A DNA stretch of 64,000 bases. Origin: JAJEFO01 sp965209045 (GTDB lineage Bacteria; Pseudomonadota; Alphaproteobacteria; Rhodobacterales; Rhodobacteraceae). This document shows positions 1-8,369 of the stretch, piece by piece. The translations under genes were made by a program, and so were the position numbers. Each line of letters begins with the position of its first letter. The first letter of the stretch is position 1. The stretch lies in assembly GCA_965209045.1 (NCBI GenBank), contig CBDBPW010000002.1, forward strand, positions 186,001 to 250,000. The letters are read 5' to 3'. Below the pieces are notes generated by a model, which made no database searches, was not told the origin of the DNA, and worked only from the letters and a program-made list of their open reading frames with translations.

Positions 1-335
1 ACCATTGCAGCGACCTGTGTATCGAAGAGAGGGGACGGAATGACTCCCCCCTCGACGAAGAATATCTCGACATCCTGCCTGGCTGCATGAAAGACCTTCG
101 TGACGTTCCTGTTTCCGAGAAGCTCATACAGCGGGTCGAGCGCCAGGTTGTCCTCCATCGGATCAACAAGTACGGCGTCGTCTTCAGACGTCCCCGGCAC
201 GGCAAGTTGCACAAGGCACAGTTTCGAGTAGTAGGTCCGCTCCCGCATGAATTCTGTGTCAACCGTCAGGTATGGCGCAGAAGACGCCTTCCTGCAGAAC
301 GCGAGGAGTTCCTGCGTAGTCGTGATCGTGATCAT
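1..335 (-). CDS. rnd: Ribonuclease D, N-terminal part (cut by window edge)
   Basis: Reading the complement from the ATG at 335 gives a protein beginning MITITTTQELLAFC. It shows the first DEDD exonuclease motif (VDTEF, Asp26/Glu28) and the second-motif region (KVFHAARQDVEIF). RNase D is a 3'-5' exoribonuclease of tRNA and other stable RNA maturation. The gene begins one base after the purN stop codon, so purM, purN and rnd look like one transcription unit, an order known from Rhodobacterales. Only about 111 residues are inside the window, so the third exonuclease motif and the HRDC domain cannot be seen. Confidence 0.88.
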   Translation of the reverse strand, partial: MITITTTQELLAFCRKASSAPYLTVDTEFMRERTYYSKLCLVQLAVPGTSEDDAVLVDPMEDNLALDPLYELLGNRNVTKVFHAARQDVEIFFVEGGVIPSPLFDTQVAAM

Positions 336-336
336 C

Positions 337-984
337 TCAATGCATTGTCCCTGAACCTCGACCAGCACCTGCGCCGACTCGCGGCGCAATTCCCTCAGGC
401 AAGTAAACTGGTGATCTGTCGCCGTTCGCGAATCGACGCAATACCGCCGGATAGAGCTGGTGCTCCGCGGTCAGCACGCGTGCTGCGAGCACATCGGAAG
501 TATCGCCCTTCTCAATCGGTACACGCGCCTGCCCCAGAACCGGACCGGCATCGAGTTTGTCCGCAACTTCATGAACCGTGCATCCCGCCTCGTCGTCGCC
601 AGCGGCGATGGCGCGCGCATGCGTGTCGAGGCCCGGGTACTTGGGCAGGAGCGAAGGGTGGATGTTCAGGATGCGACCGGACCAGCGCTTCACGAATTCA
701 GGCGTAAGGATGCGCATGAATCCAGAAAGGCAGATGATGTCCGGGCGGACAGCTTCAAGTCGCTCGGTCAATGCGCCTTCAAAGGCGGCCCTGTCGCCTC
801 GAAACGCACGGTGGTTCACGACTGCGGTCTCAACGTTCATCTCCTTGGCACGTCTCAGCCCAGTGGCTTCCGGCGCGTTCGACAACACAAGAACCGGGCG
901 GGCCGGGTGGGTCCCGACCATGTCGCGCACGAGGGCAACCATGTTCGAACCTCGGCCGGAGACAAGTATGGCGACCCGCGTCAA
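337..984 (-). CDS. purN: Phosphoribosylglycinamide formyltransferase
   Basis: This 215-residue protein transfers a formyl group from 10-formyltetrahydrofolate to GAR in de novo purine synthesis. The N-terminus MTRVAILVSGRGSN is the phosphate-binding start of the family. The catalytic residues are present at nearly the same positions as in E. coli PurN (Asn106, His108, Asp144): Asn107 and His109 in ILNIHPSLLPKYPG, and Asp145 in KLDAGPV. The ATG overlaps the purM stop by four bases, indicating translational coupling, and the stop is one base from the rnd start. Length and motifs are typical of an intact gene. Confidence 0.96.
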   Translation of the reverse strand: MTRVAILVSGRGSNMVALVRDMVGTHPARPVLVLSNAPEATGLRRAKEMNVETAVVNHRAFRGDRAAFEGALTERLEAVRPDIICLSGFMRILTPEFVKRWSGRILNIHPSLLPKYPGLDTHARAIAAGDDEAGCTVHEVADKLDAGPVLGQARVPIEKGDTSDVLAARVLTAEHQLYPAVLRRFANGDRSPVYLPEGIAPRVGAGAGRGSGTMH

Positions 985-2021
985 AGCAACTTGCCTTGAT
1001 ATGCGACGCCGTCGCCAGCAACCACCCGCCCAATTCGCAAGACTCGATGCCCGCCTTCCGCAAACGCGGCAGTCGCAGACTCGACCGAATCCTCAGGTGT
1101 GACCGCGACCATTCCGATTCCAGCGTTGAAGGTTCGCAGCAGTTCGGACTCGGCGAGACCGCCTTTCTCCGCCAGCCATGCGAAGACCGGGGGCAATTCC
1201 CATGCGCCGAGGTCGATTTCGGCGGCGAGACCTTCGGGCAGGACCCGCGGCACGTTTTCGGTCAAGCCACCTCCAGTAATGTGCGCCAGCCCGTGCAATG
1301 CGCCTGCCCGAATGGCGTTGACGGCGCCTCGGACATAGAGCCGGGTCGGTGTCAGCAATGCCTGACCAAGCGAGTCATCTGCCCACGGACAAGCATCATC
1401 CCAAGAATAGTCGTGCTCCTCCACAGTTCGCCGAACCAGCGAAAACCCGTTCGAATGCACGCCATCGCTGGCGAGCCCGAGCAGCGCGTCTCCCTCGGAA
1501 ACCCCGGCGGGCAAACCTCGCCCTCTCTCCATTGCACCGACAGCAAAGCCCGCGAGATCAAAGTCTTCGCCCGCATACATCCCTGGCATTTCCGCCGTTT
1601 CGCCGCCAATGAGCGCACATCCCGAAAGTGCACAGCCTTCCGCTATGCCCTCGATCACCTGGGCCGCTCGGTCAACATCGAGACGCCCGGTTGCGAGGTA
1701 GTCCAGGAAAAACAGTGGTTCAGCGCCCTGACAAACCAGGTCGTTCACGCACATTGCAACGAGATCGATGCCGACCCTGCTGACTTGACCCGTTTCGACG
1801 GCGATCTTCAGCTTGGTTCCCACTCCGTCGGTCGTGGCCACGATGATCGGATCCTCGTATCCTGCCGCCTTCAGGTCGAACATGCCGCCGAACCCGCCCA
1901 AACCGTCAACTTTGCCAGGTCGAGAGGTTCGAGCGGAGGCAAGCTTGATTCGTTCGACAAGCGAGATGCCCGCGTCGATGTCCACGCCCGCACCGGCATA
2001 AGTAAGACCGCCTGTCGCCAC
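981..2021 (-). CDS. purM: Phosphoribosylformylglycinamidine cyclo-ligase (AIR synthetase)
   Basis: This 346-residue protein catalyses ATP-dependent closure of FGAM to aminoimidazole ribotide in purine synthesis. It begins with the family-typical TYAGAGVDIDAG and contains the ATP-binding DGVGTKLK and the GGETAEMPGMY motif of the PurM fold. The start is a GTG at 2021, preceded by a strong GGAGAAGGG ribosome binding site about five bases upstream. It is the first gene of the purM-purN-rnd unit and diverges from the tRNA gene at 2133; its promoter should lie in the 110-bp gap, but I see no convincing consensus there. Confidence 0.96.
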   Translation of the reverse strand: MATGGLTYAGAGVDIDAGISLVERIKLASARTSRPGKVDGLGGFGGMFDLKAAGYEDPIIVATTDGVGTKLKIAVETGQVSRVGIDLVAMCVNDLVCQGAEPLFFLDYLATGRLDVDRAAQVIEGIAEGCALSGCALIGGETAEMPGMYAGEDFDLAGFAVGAMERGRGLPAGVSEGDALLGLASDGVHSNGFSLVRRTVEEHDYSWDDACPWADDSLGQALLTPTRLYVRGAVNAIRAGALHGLAHITGGGLTENVPRVLPEGLAAEIDLGAWELPPVFAWLAEKGGLAESELLRTFNAGIGMVAVTPEDSVESATAAFAEGGHRVLRIGRVVAGDGVAYQGKLL

Positions 2022-2132
2022 TTGTGCCCTTCTCCGGCTTTCGGTCGCGGATACCGGAACGCCGCCTCAGTGTCCACCGGACGCATGACGCTTGACCGCC
2101 ACGCCGGGTCTGTTATCTCCTCACCCGAGGTC

Positions 2133-2209
2133 GGGCCTGTAGCTCAATTGTGTAGAGCAGAGCGCTCATAACGCTTTGGTTGGGGGTTCGAGTCCCTCCG
2201 GGCCCACCA
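2133..2209 (+). tRNA. tRNA with CAT anticodon, probably tRNA-Ile2 (lysidine-modified)
   Basis: The cloverleaf folds fully: acceptor GGGCCTG pairs with CGGGCCC, anticodon loop CTCATAA lies in a GAGCG/CGCTT stem, T loop is TTCGAGT, and CCA is encoded. The anticodon CAT fits elongator Met, initiator Met or Ile2. The first acceptor pair G1-C72 argues against initiator. C4-G69 and C5-G68 are the acceptor pairs reported to let TilS recognise tRNA-Ile2 in E. coli, so Ile2 is my preferred reading. Confidence 0.9.
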
Positions 2210-3305
2210 CTCATGCGAACGCGGCGCCAAGCCGGCAAGACAATCGGCAACTTGCCAATGCAGGATGATGCCAACACAGGAGAGTGCACCCTGCGAGGCG
2301 GATGCAGAATCGTCCATGGGAATGCGTGCGTATCGCAGACACTCGGACGCCGTGCACGACTTGCTGCGCCAAAGCGTCCCGACATCGTCGACGATTGCCA
2401 GTTGCTGAAGAGCCACGTCGCCTTGTACCCTGACAACTCTTTGCCGATTTCAGTCAGCCTCATTCTCTCGTTCGGATTGCGGGGACCAACGAATGCCTGT
2501 GCCTGTCCCCGCAATGGACGCGCCATCACTTCCATAAGCGCGCGTTTGGCATCGCGCGGCGGCTCGAGGCTCAAGTGTGGTCCCCGAAAGACAACCGCAA
2601 GTTCCATGCCCGGCGAAACTGCTTGACGCCAGCGCCTGCATTGCGAAGCTGGCCAGTTCCGCGCGATGCCATGTCCCGCCGCCGTTGACATCGGCAGCTT
2701 CCGCTTTGCATTCGCGCTTGCCCGGCAAGGTGCCATAGCATCGAACTGCTCGCCGCTCCGGAAGTTTCAACGCCTCACATGTTTGGCGCGTCTGCAGTGC
2801 CAGAACTTCGCTCGATAGAGTCGCGTCTCGCAATCAGGTGCACAAATTGGATTGAACATCAATCTTGTACTGGAATTCCAGAGATTGAGCTTGAAGGTTT
2901 CCTTGCCTAAATGAGGTCAAATGACTGAAGAGCTTTCATCAGCGGTGCACGAAGTTGACTCTCTCGCAATGGGCCGCCCCAAAATGGGAATCAGTGTTGA
3001 TGCCGTGCGCCGAACAACTCATGCCGGGTTCAGCCAAAGGGGCTGGAAACTCCATTTCTGCATTTTGCCTCCAACCCAATTTCATTCCGCCAACGTATTG
3101 ATCTAAATTGGCTAAATTTCACTCCCGCGACCTGACCGACGCCGGCTCCAATGTCCCAATTTGATCAGAAATGGATTTGCAAGCACCAATCTTCGGGACA
3201 TTCTTCAATCAAGAGAATTCAGAGTTGCGTTTCGAGAAATACATATGTAGCACGGTAAAGCATGGCCGACGTGGCGTTAGTGCCATCGCAATCAAGGAGA
3301 ATCGC
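2210..3305. other. 1.1-kb intergenic region, AT-richer in its right half
   Basis: No protein in any frame is recognisable here. The left part (to about 2830) has only GC-rich open frames that look like chance. From about 2830 the sequence becomes visibly richer in A and T than the rest of the window and leads into the H-NS-like gene at 3306. A 61-codon frame at 2921-3106 (MTEELSSAVHEVDS...) follows a GAGG four bases before its ATG, but I recognise no homologue. The AT-rich half probably contains the promoter of the H-NS-like gene. Confidence 0.5.
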
Positions 3306-3638
3306 ATGGCAGCAAAAATCAACCTCGGCAAGCTCTCCGAAAGGGAACTGAAGGCGCTCAAGCGCGGCATCGAAAAGGAACTCAAGACCAGCCGGGCACG
3401 TGCAATTGCGGCCGCGACGCAAGAACTTCAGGACGCGGCCCAGAAAATTGCAAAGAAGCACGGTTTGACCGCCAATGAAGTCCTGGGCAAGAAGAGAAAA
3501 TACCGTAAATCTCCTGTGCCTCCGAAGTACCGCAACCCGAACGATCCCAACCAGACCTGGTCCGGCCGTGGACGCCAGCCAGCCTGGTTCAGGGAGGCAC
3601 GGAACAAAGGCAAGTCAGCCAAGAGCCTGGAAATCTGA
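3306..3638 (+). CDS. H-NS family nucleoid protein (HvrA/MvaT-like histone-like regulator)
   Basis: This 110-residue basic protein has an N-terminal charged coiled-coil segment (about residues 8-50) and the C-terminal H-NS DNA-binding signature, here YRNPNDPNQTWSGRGRQPAWF-like around residues 78-98. In Rhodobacter the equivalent HvrA binds AT-rich DNA and tunes photosynthesis and other genes. I chose the ATG at 3306 because AAGGAGA lies five bases upstream; an upstream in-frame ATG at 3171 would add residues unlike the family. It is monocistronic and ends in a terminator shared with the convergent kinase gene. The AT-rich upstream region would suit autoregulation (inference). Confidence 0.9.
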   Translation: MAAKINLGKLSERELKALKRGIEKELKTSRARAIAAATQELQDAAQKIAKKHGLTANEVLGKKRKYRKSPVPPKYRNPNDPNQTWSGRGRQPAWFREARNKGKSAKSLEI

Positions 3639-3649
3639 ATTCGGGAATA

Positions 3650-3675
3650 GGGCGGCCCGATTTGCCGCCCCTTTC
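3650..3675. terminator. Bidirectional hairpin terminator
   Basis: GGGCGGC at 3650-3656 and GCCGCCC at 3664-3670 form a perfect 7-bp GC stem around CCGATTT, followed by CTTTC. It sits between the convergent H-NS-like and sensor kinase genes and could serve both, although the T tract is short. Confidence 0.6.
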
Positions 3676-4990
3676 ATCTCGGAATGGAAATCTCGGCCTT
3701 CAAGCCACCCAAGTCCCCGCTTTCGCCTAGCAACAATGTGCCACCATGCTGCCGCGCCACGTCTGCGGCAATCGACAGGCCAAGCCCAACACCCGAGCCG
3801 CCATCCTGGTTCCTGGCCGAGTCAAGCCGGATGAATGGCTTGAGCACGTAATCACGCAGATCTTCCGGAATGCCCGGCCCGGTGTCCTCCACGACGAACC
3901 TGATTCGATCATTGGCAACTCTCGCTGACACCCTGGCTTGGCCACCGTAGCGCACCGCATTGACAATCAGGTTCTCGAGGGCGCGCTGCAGCGCCGCCCG
4001 GCGCAACATGGCGCGTCCCTCGCCTTCCAGCGTGCCAAGTACCACCTGCTCGCCTCGCGCGACTCGATTCGTCAGCTTGCGCACGAATTCCAGCGGATCA
4101 GTTTGCTCGGGCGCCTCCAAGGCGTCACCCTTCGCGAATGACAGAAAGGTCTCCAGCATGCCTTCCATGTCGTGAACGTCACGGCGCATCGCTTTCGTTT
4201 CGGAACTGTCGTCCATGAGCGAAAGCCCGAGCTTCATTCTAGTCAGCGGCGTCCTGAGATCATGGCTGACCCCGGACAGCATCAGTGTTCGCTGCTCGAT
4301 TTGACGCTCTATTCGTCCGCGCATGTCGAGAAACGCCTTGCCCGCCAATCTGACTTCGGTAGCGCCGCCGGGTTCGTACGGCACGACGCGCCCCTTTCCG
4401 AAGGCCTCCGCTGCACGTGCAAGGCGCCGAATGGGGCGAATCTGGTTGCGCATGTACAGGAGCGCGATCACGGACATCAACAGCGCGGTAAACCCGATCA
4501 GGACGAGAAACTGATGCGGGTTGCGCGCGTTGAGCCGTCGTCGGGACACGATCAGTTCGACTGGCCCCGCCCCCGTTCCGACGGAAAGGCGTGCAAAACC
4601 GTGAATGCCGACCAAATCAACTCCGAGCAATTGCTCAATTTCTCGATCTAGCGTCGCAATGACGGTCCTGCCTGACAAGTCGAACCAGTCACGCCGTGTC
4701 ACGGGTCGCACGGCCCCCGGGGAAATTCCGATGCCAAGGGGTTTGGCAACCTCGAACGCAGCATCGAACGCCCGGTCTGTGTCCGGTGCGTCAATGTCGA
4801 TTCGGCCAAGGATGAGCTCGATCTCGTGCGCAACCGCAACTGTCATCTGCTCGGTCACGCCCTCGTACAAGCGCTGGACGAAAACGACCGTAACGACCGC
4901 CATGATGACGGTCACGGGCACGAGCAGGATCAGGGTCGAGCGCCCGTAAAAGGTCCTTGGCATCCAGTATTTCAGAAGCCGCGCAATCAT
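3674..4990 (-). CDS. EnvZ-like membrane sensor histidine kinase
   Basis: This 438-residue inner-membrane kinase has a first transmembrane segment at about 19-41, a periplasmic domain to about 160, a second membrane segment at 161-181 and a HAMP linker. The H box SHDLRTPLTRMKL puts the phosphorylated histidine at 243. The N box (ENLIVNAVRYGG, Asn344), DTGPGIP and GSGVGLGLSIA complete an intact ATPase domain. The architecture and H box are EnvZ-like. No response regulator is adjacent: the upstream neighbour is a divergent hydrolase, so its partner must be encoded elsewhere, unlike the usual ompR-envZ pair. Confidence 0.9.
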   Translation of the reverse strand: MIARLLKYWMPRTFYGRSTLILLVPVTVIMAVVTVVFVQRLYEGVTEQMTVAVAHEIELILGRIDIDAPDTDRAFDAAFEVAKPLGIGISPGAVRPVTRRDWFDLSGRTVIATLDREIEQLLGVDLVGIHGFARLSVGTGAGPVELIVSRRRLNARNPHQFLVLIGFTALLMSVIALLYMRNQIRPIRRLARAAEAFGKGRVVPYEPGGATEVRLAGKAFLDMRGRIERQIEQRTLMLSGVSHDLRTPLTRMKLGLSLMDDSSETKAMRRDVHDMEGMLETFLSFAKGDALEAPEQTDPLEFVRKLTNRVARGEQVVLGTLEGEGRAMLRRAALQRALENLIVNAVRYGGQARVSARVANDRIRFVVEDTGPGIPEDLRDYVLKPFIRLDSARNQDGGSGVGLGLSIAADVARQHGGTLLLGESGDLGGLKAEISIPR

Positions 4991-5031
4991 GGCATGACCC
5001 TAAGGGCGATGGAGCGGGAGAAAAAGGGCCG

Positions 5032-5925
5032 ATGAACAAGCCTCAAACAGGGATTGCTCGAACAGTCGCAAACGGAGTTCGAAGCATCCTTGCCCCGAAT
5101 CCGGGCGTGATGACCTACTGGGGAACGAACAGCTACATTGTCGGCCAAGAGCAGGTAGCAGTCATCGATCCCGGGCCGGAGGACGAAGCTCATCTTGACG
5201 CAATTCTGCGGGCAACGGCGGGCGAGCGCGTCACCAAAATCCTGATCACGCACGCGCATTCCGACCACAGCCCGCTTGCCCGGACCCTGGCCGAGCGAAC
5301 CGGGGCAGCTGTGCTGGGCTTCGGGCCTCCCGAAGCCGGGCGCAATGCAACGATGCAGGGTCTTGCGAAAGCTGGCCTGGCGGGCGGCGGAGAAGGCGTC
5401 GACAGCCTGTTTCGCCCTGACATCCAGATTTCCGACGGCGACGTCGTCAGCGGCAAAGACTGGGAGCTTGAAGTGGTTCACTCACCTGGCCACTTTGCCG
5501 GTCATCTTGCCTTTCGGATGGATGACGTCGTCTTCTCGGGCGATCACGTGATGGATTGGTCTTCCTCGCTCGTGTCGCCACCCGACGGAAACGTCCGAGA
5601 TTTCATGCAAACCTCTGAACGCCTGGCCAGCCTGGGTGCCCGCCGGTTCCTGCCCGGGCACGGCCCGGACATTCAAGAGCCGGAGGAGCGCCTGTCCTGG
5701 CTGATCACGCATCGCCAGGCCCGGGCAGACGCGATTCTGGATGCGCTGGGCACGTCACCGCAAAGTGTCGAGGAACTTGCGCGCACGGTCTATACTGACA
5801 CTCCGCCTGAAATGCTGCCTGCAGCGTCGCGAAACGTATTTGCGCATCTCATCGACATGGTCGAAAGGGGGTTGGCAACCGCAAATCCTGAACTCGGACT
5901 GTCCGCGGGATTCTCGCGGACCTGA
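5032..5925 (+). CDS. MBL-fold metallohydrolase
   Basis: This 297-residue cytoplasmic protein has the metallo-beta-lactamase zinc motif THAHSDHS (HxHxDH), further metal ligands in HSPGHFAGH and FSGDHVM, and the late histidine in LPGHGP. The C-terminal part (about 220-290) is a helical winged segment as in LACTB2-like hydrolases. The ATG at 5032 is chosen because the purine-rich GGAGCGGGAGAAAAAGGG precedes it; an upstream in-frame start would run into the divergent kinase. The substrate is unknown. A GTCCGCG/CGCGGAC hairpin (5901-5921) overlaps the last codons but lacks a T run. Confidence 0.85.
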   Translation: MNKPQTGIARTVANGVRSILAPNPGVMTYWGTNSYIVGQEQVAVIDPGPEDEAHLDAILRATAGERVTKILITHAHSDHSPLARTLAERTGAAVLGFGPPEAGRNATMQGLAKAGLAGGGEGVDSLFRPDIQISDGDVVSGKDWELEVVHSPGHFAGHLAFRMDDVVFSGDHVMDWSSSLVSPPDGNVRDFMQTSERLASLGARRFLPGHGPDIQEPEERLSWLITHRQARADAILDALGTSPQSVEELARTVYTDTPPEMLPAASRNVFAHLIDMVERGLATANPELGLSAGFSRT

Positions 5926-6294
5926 ATCCGAACCACTTTTGAGACTTGGTTTTGGAGCGACCATCGCATCTGCAGAAAGTCACCAGATTTCGCCGTTCCA
6001 TTCCGCTGTTTCATGATTGGGCAACAAGCATGACATTTCATGGGCAAGGACCGAAGCGATGCACTTCTTCGCGCCTTGTTCCGATGATTCGCGCGTCCAC
6101 ATCGCGATGCGTGGAAAGGAACGAATTCACGTCCGGTCGTCTCATTGACTGAAGTTTGCGCGTTGGGCTTCGCGCCATGCACGTTTCATGGCAACTTGGC
6201 CCGTCTTTTGGTCAGCGGGCGCAGGATTTGCCCACATTGCGGAGTGAAACAAGTGGACGAAGTCACGGAGCATTGCTATATCCACCATCGGCAT
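5926..6294. other. Intergenic region before tRNA-Asn
   Basis: This stretch holds no recognisable protein or RNA gene. It should contain the promoter of tRNA-Asn near its right end, but I cannot assign -35 and -10 boxes with confidence. Confidence 0.5.
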
Positions 6295-6369
6295 TCCGGC
6301 GTAGCTCAGCGGTAGAGCAGTTGACTGTTAATCAATTGGTCGTTGGTTCGATCCCAACCGCCGGAGCCA
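6295..6369 (+). tRNA. tRNA-Asn (GTT)
   Basis: The acceptor stem TCCGGCG pairs with CGCCGGA, the discriminator is G and CCA is encoded. The anticodon loop CTGTTAA lies within the GTTGA/TCAAT stem and gives the anticodon GTT. The D arm (GCTCAGCGGTAGAGC) and T loop (TTCGATC) are canonical. Confidence 0.96.
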
Positions 6370-6459
6370 AGAACGCCAAGGCCTTAGCGAAGGACCGCTG
6401 AGGCCTTGTTCGCATCTGCTCTCTCACAAGTCTCGATGCTTCGAGGCGGTCTTCCGTGT

Positions 6460-6816
6460 TCAGCGATGCCAATCCCTTGGGACTTGCCACGTAAGGTTGG
6501 CGCGCTCGCTGTTCTGCATTCGCGGCACAACGTTGTGCAGAGACATGGCGACGTTGGGTGATCGAAAGACCGAGCAGGGCGAACGCCGATATGCGTCCCG
6601 AGTGTAGCTCCACACGACAGGCATGCGTGTTTCAGACACTTCCACCCGGCCTCGGCTCGGCGCTGCCCGCAGGTCAACCTTCGTTGCGAGCCCCGTGAAG
6701 TCGGCCAGCGGAAATTCCTTGGAAGAGGCGATTTGGGCGGCCGCCAGACAGGCGACGGCAGCAAAGGCTGCAGGAATCTTCGTTTCTTCCGCATGGTTGG
6801 GTCGCAGGGCCGGCAA
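6460..6816 (-). CDS. Putative small exported protein of unknown function
   Basis: I recognise no family. The frame shows a lysine followed by IPAAFAAVACLAAAQ, which looks like a signal peptide core, then a hydrophilic region rich in Arg and Ser, and its codons favour G or C in the third position like real genes nearby. The only in-frame start is a TTG at 6816, which leaves an unusual 13-residue leader. An ATG that would give a classical MRKK leader exists in the neighbouring frame, so a one-base frameshift (biological or sequencing) is possible. It lies just downstream of pobA in the same direction. Confidence 0.4.
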   Translation of the reverse strand: MPALRPNHAEETKIPAAFAAVACLAAAQIASSKEFPLADFTGLATKVDLRAAPSRGRVEVSETRMPVVWSYTRDAYRRSPCSVFRSPNVAMSLHNVVPRMQNSERANLTWQVPRDWHR

Positions 6817-6836
6817 TCGCGCCGATGTGAACGCAA

Positions 6837-8012
6837 TCAGGTTTCGTAGGGCAGGCCGACATACTCGTAGGCGAGCGCATGCTGGGCCGCTTCAGACGCC
6901 AGCAGCAAGTCATAGTCGCTCTCGCGGATTTTCTGGTCGAACGGTTCCTCGCCGGGAAACACGTGCAACAGCTTGGTCAGCCGCCACGAGATGTTCTCGG
7001 CAGCCCAGACGCGCATGAGCGCAGTGCATGAGTAATCGTCGAGAAGGGCGTCGTAGGCGTCCTTGAAATGCGCCACCAATGCGCGCTGCAGGTAGTACAC
7101 GTCGGAAATCGCCAAGTTCAGGCCCTTGGCCCCGGTTGGCGGCACAATGTGGCTGGCATCGCCCGCCAAGAACAGGCTGCCGTGGCGCATCGGTTCGCTG
7201 ACGAAACTGCGCAGCGGCGCAATGGATTTCTCGATCGACGGTCCAGTCTGGATGGACTTGGCTACTTCAACCGGGAAACGATGCAAAATGGCTTCCCAAA
7301 ACCGGTCGTCCGACCAATCCTCTGGCGTGTCAGACAGCGGCACCTGGATGTAGTAACGGCTGAGCATCGGGTTGCGCTGGGCGGCCATTGCCATGCCGTC
7401 CTCGTGATAGGCGTAAATGAAGTCGTCGAGCGGCGGCTTCTCGACCATGATGCCAAGCCAGCCAAACGGGTAGATGCGCCCGTATTCCTGGCGATGCGTG
7501 GCCGGGACCGCCTGGCGCGAGGGGCCGTGGAACCCGTCGCACCCGGCGATGAAACGGCAATCGACGCGATGCCTCTTGCCGTCCTTATGATAGGTCACAT
7601 GCGGCGCATCGCTCTTGATGTCGTGCAGCGCGACGTCCTGGGCATTGCAGACCACGGCACCGCCGTCGCGTTCGCGGGCGGCATAGAGATCTTCGGTGAG
7701 ATAGGTCTGGCCATAGGCCATCATCTGCCGGCCCGTCCACTTCTTGACATCGATGAGGAAATCGGGGCGGTTCTGCCAAAGGATCCTGGTTCCGTCCTTC
7801 GCCCTGCCCTCGCGGTCCATGCGTTCGCCGAGCCCGTAGTCGCGCAGCAGCTGTGCGGCACCGGCCTCCAGAACGCCCGCCCGAATGCGGCCGAGCACGT
7901 GGTCCTTGGACTGACGTTCGAGCACGACGCTGTCGATGCCGTTGGCGTCGAGGATATGGCTGAGCAACAGCCCAGATGGCCCGCCGCCGATGATGCAAAC
8001 CTTGGTCTTCAT
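6837..8012 (-). CDS. pobA: 4-hydroxybenzoate 3-monooxygenase
   Basis: This 391-residue flavoprotein hydroxylates 4-hydroxybenzoate to protocatechuate using NADPH and oxygen. The N-terminal GGGPSG FAD motif follows the first strand (MKTKVCIIGGGPSG), and the second FAD motif is visible as LAGDASHIVPPTGAKGLNLA. Length matches PobA (about 390-395). The ATG at 8012 is preceded by GGAGAAACC. No pcaHGBD genes are in the window; a carboxymuconolactone decarboxylase-like gene is 22 kb away and not obviously linked. The usual divergent regulator (pobR) is missing: the divergent neighbour is mnmA. Confidence 0.93.
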   Translation of the reverse strand: MKTKVCIIGGGPSGLLLSHILDANGIDSVVLERQSKDHVLGRIRAGVLEAGAAQLLRDYGLGERMDREGRAKDGTRILWQNRPDFLIDVKKWTGRQMMAYGQTYLTEDLYAARERDGGAVVCNAQDVALHDIKSDAPHVTYHKDGKRHRVDCRFIAGCDGFHGPSRQAVPATHRQEYGRIYPFGWLGIMVEKPPLDDFIYAYHEDGMAMAAQRNPMLSRYYIQVPLSDTPEDWSDDRFWEAILHRFPVEVAKSIQTGPSIEKSIAPLRSFVSEPMRHGSLFLAGDASHIVPPTGAKGLNLAISDVYYLQRALVAHFKDAYDALLDDYSCTALMRVWAAENISWRLTKLLHVFPGEEPFDQKIRESDYDLLLASEAAQHALAYEYVGLPYET

Positions 8013-8369
8013 GGTTTCTCCTTGGCCCGAGGCGCGCGGTCCGACGCGCGACCTTGATCTACAGGTCAGTCCTGCAGAAGGCGTGCAGGTCCGCTCGGAA
8101 ATATCAAGCATCTCCTGCGCAGTCATTTCAGATGCGGAGGTCACCAAAATGACATCGGTTTCTGCTGGACCCGCCTCTTGCGTCATGGTGGCGCCGCATA
8201 GGCTGAGGCGGGAGTCTTGCACGACGAGGCGGTTGGGCTCATCGAGCGGCAGCATCGGCACGAGGGATCCGAACCGCGCCGAGAAGCAAAGGTCGATTTC
8301 GGAGCTGGACCCTTGTCAGTGACTGCGATTTTCCTGTATTTCGCACGACATTTCTTTCACGGTGACACC
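8013..8369. other. Divergent control region pobA / mnmA
   Basis: No gene is recognisable in this 357-bp gap. It must carry the promoters of pobA (leftward) and mnmA (rightward). I could not identify a clear operator dyad. Confidence 0.45.

Noticed and set aside
771..2171. A 466-codon open frame antisense to purM and purN
   Set aside because: Both purM and purN have all catalytic motifs on the other strand; the antisense frame is a byproduct of their codon bias.
2113..2736. A frame with a GGTRTPNQ-like end near the tRNA
   Set aside because: This peptide is the well-known antisense translation of a tRNA gene and not a protein.
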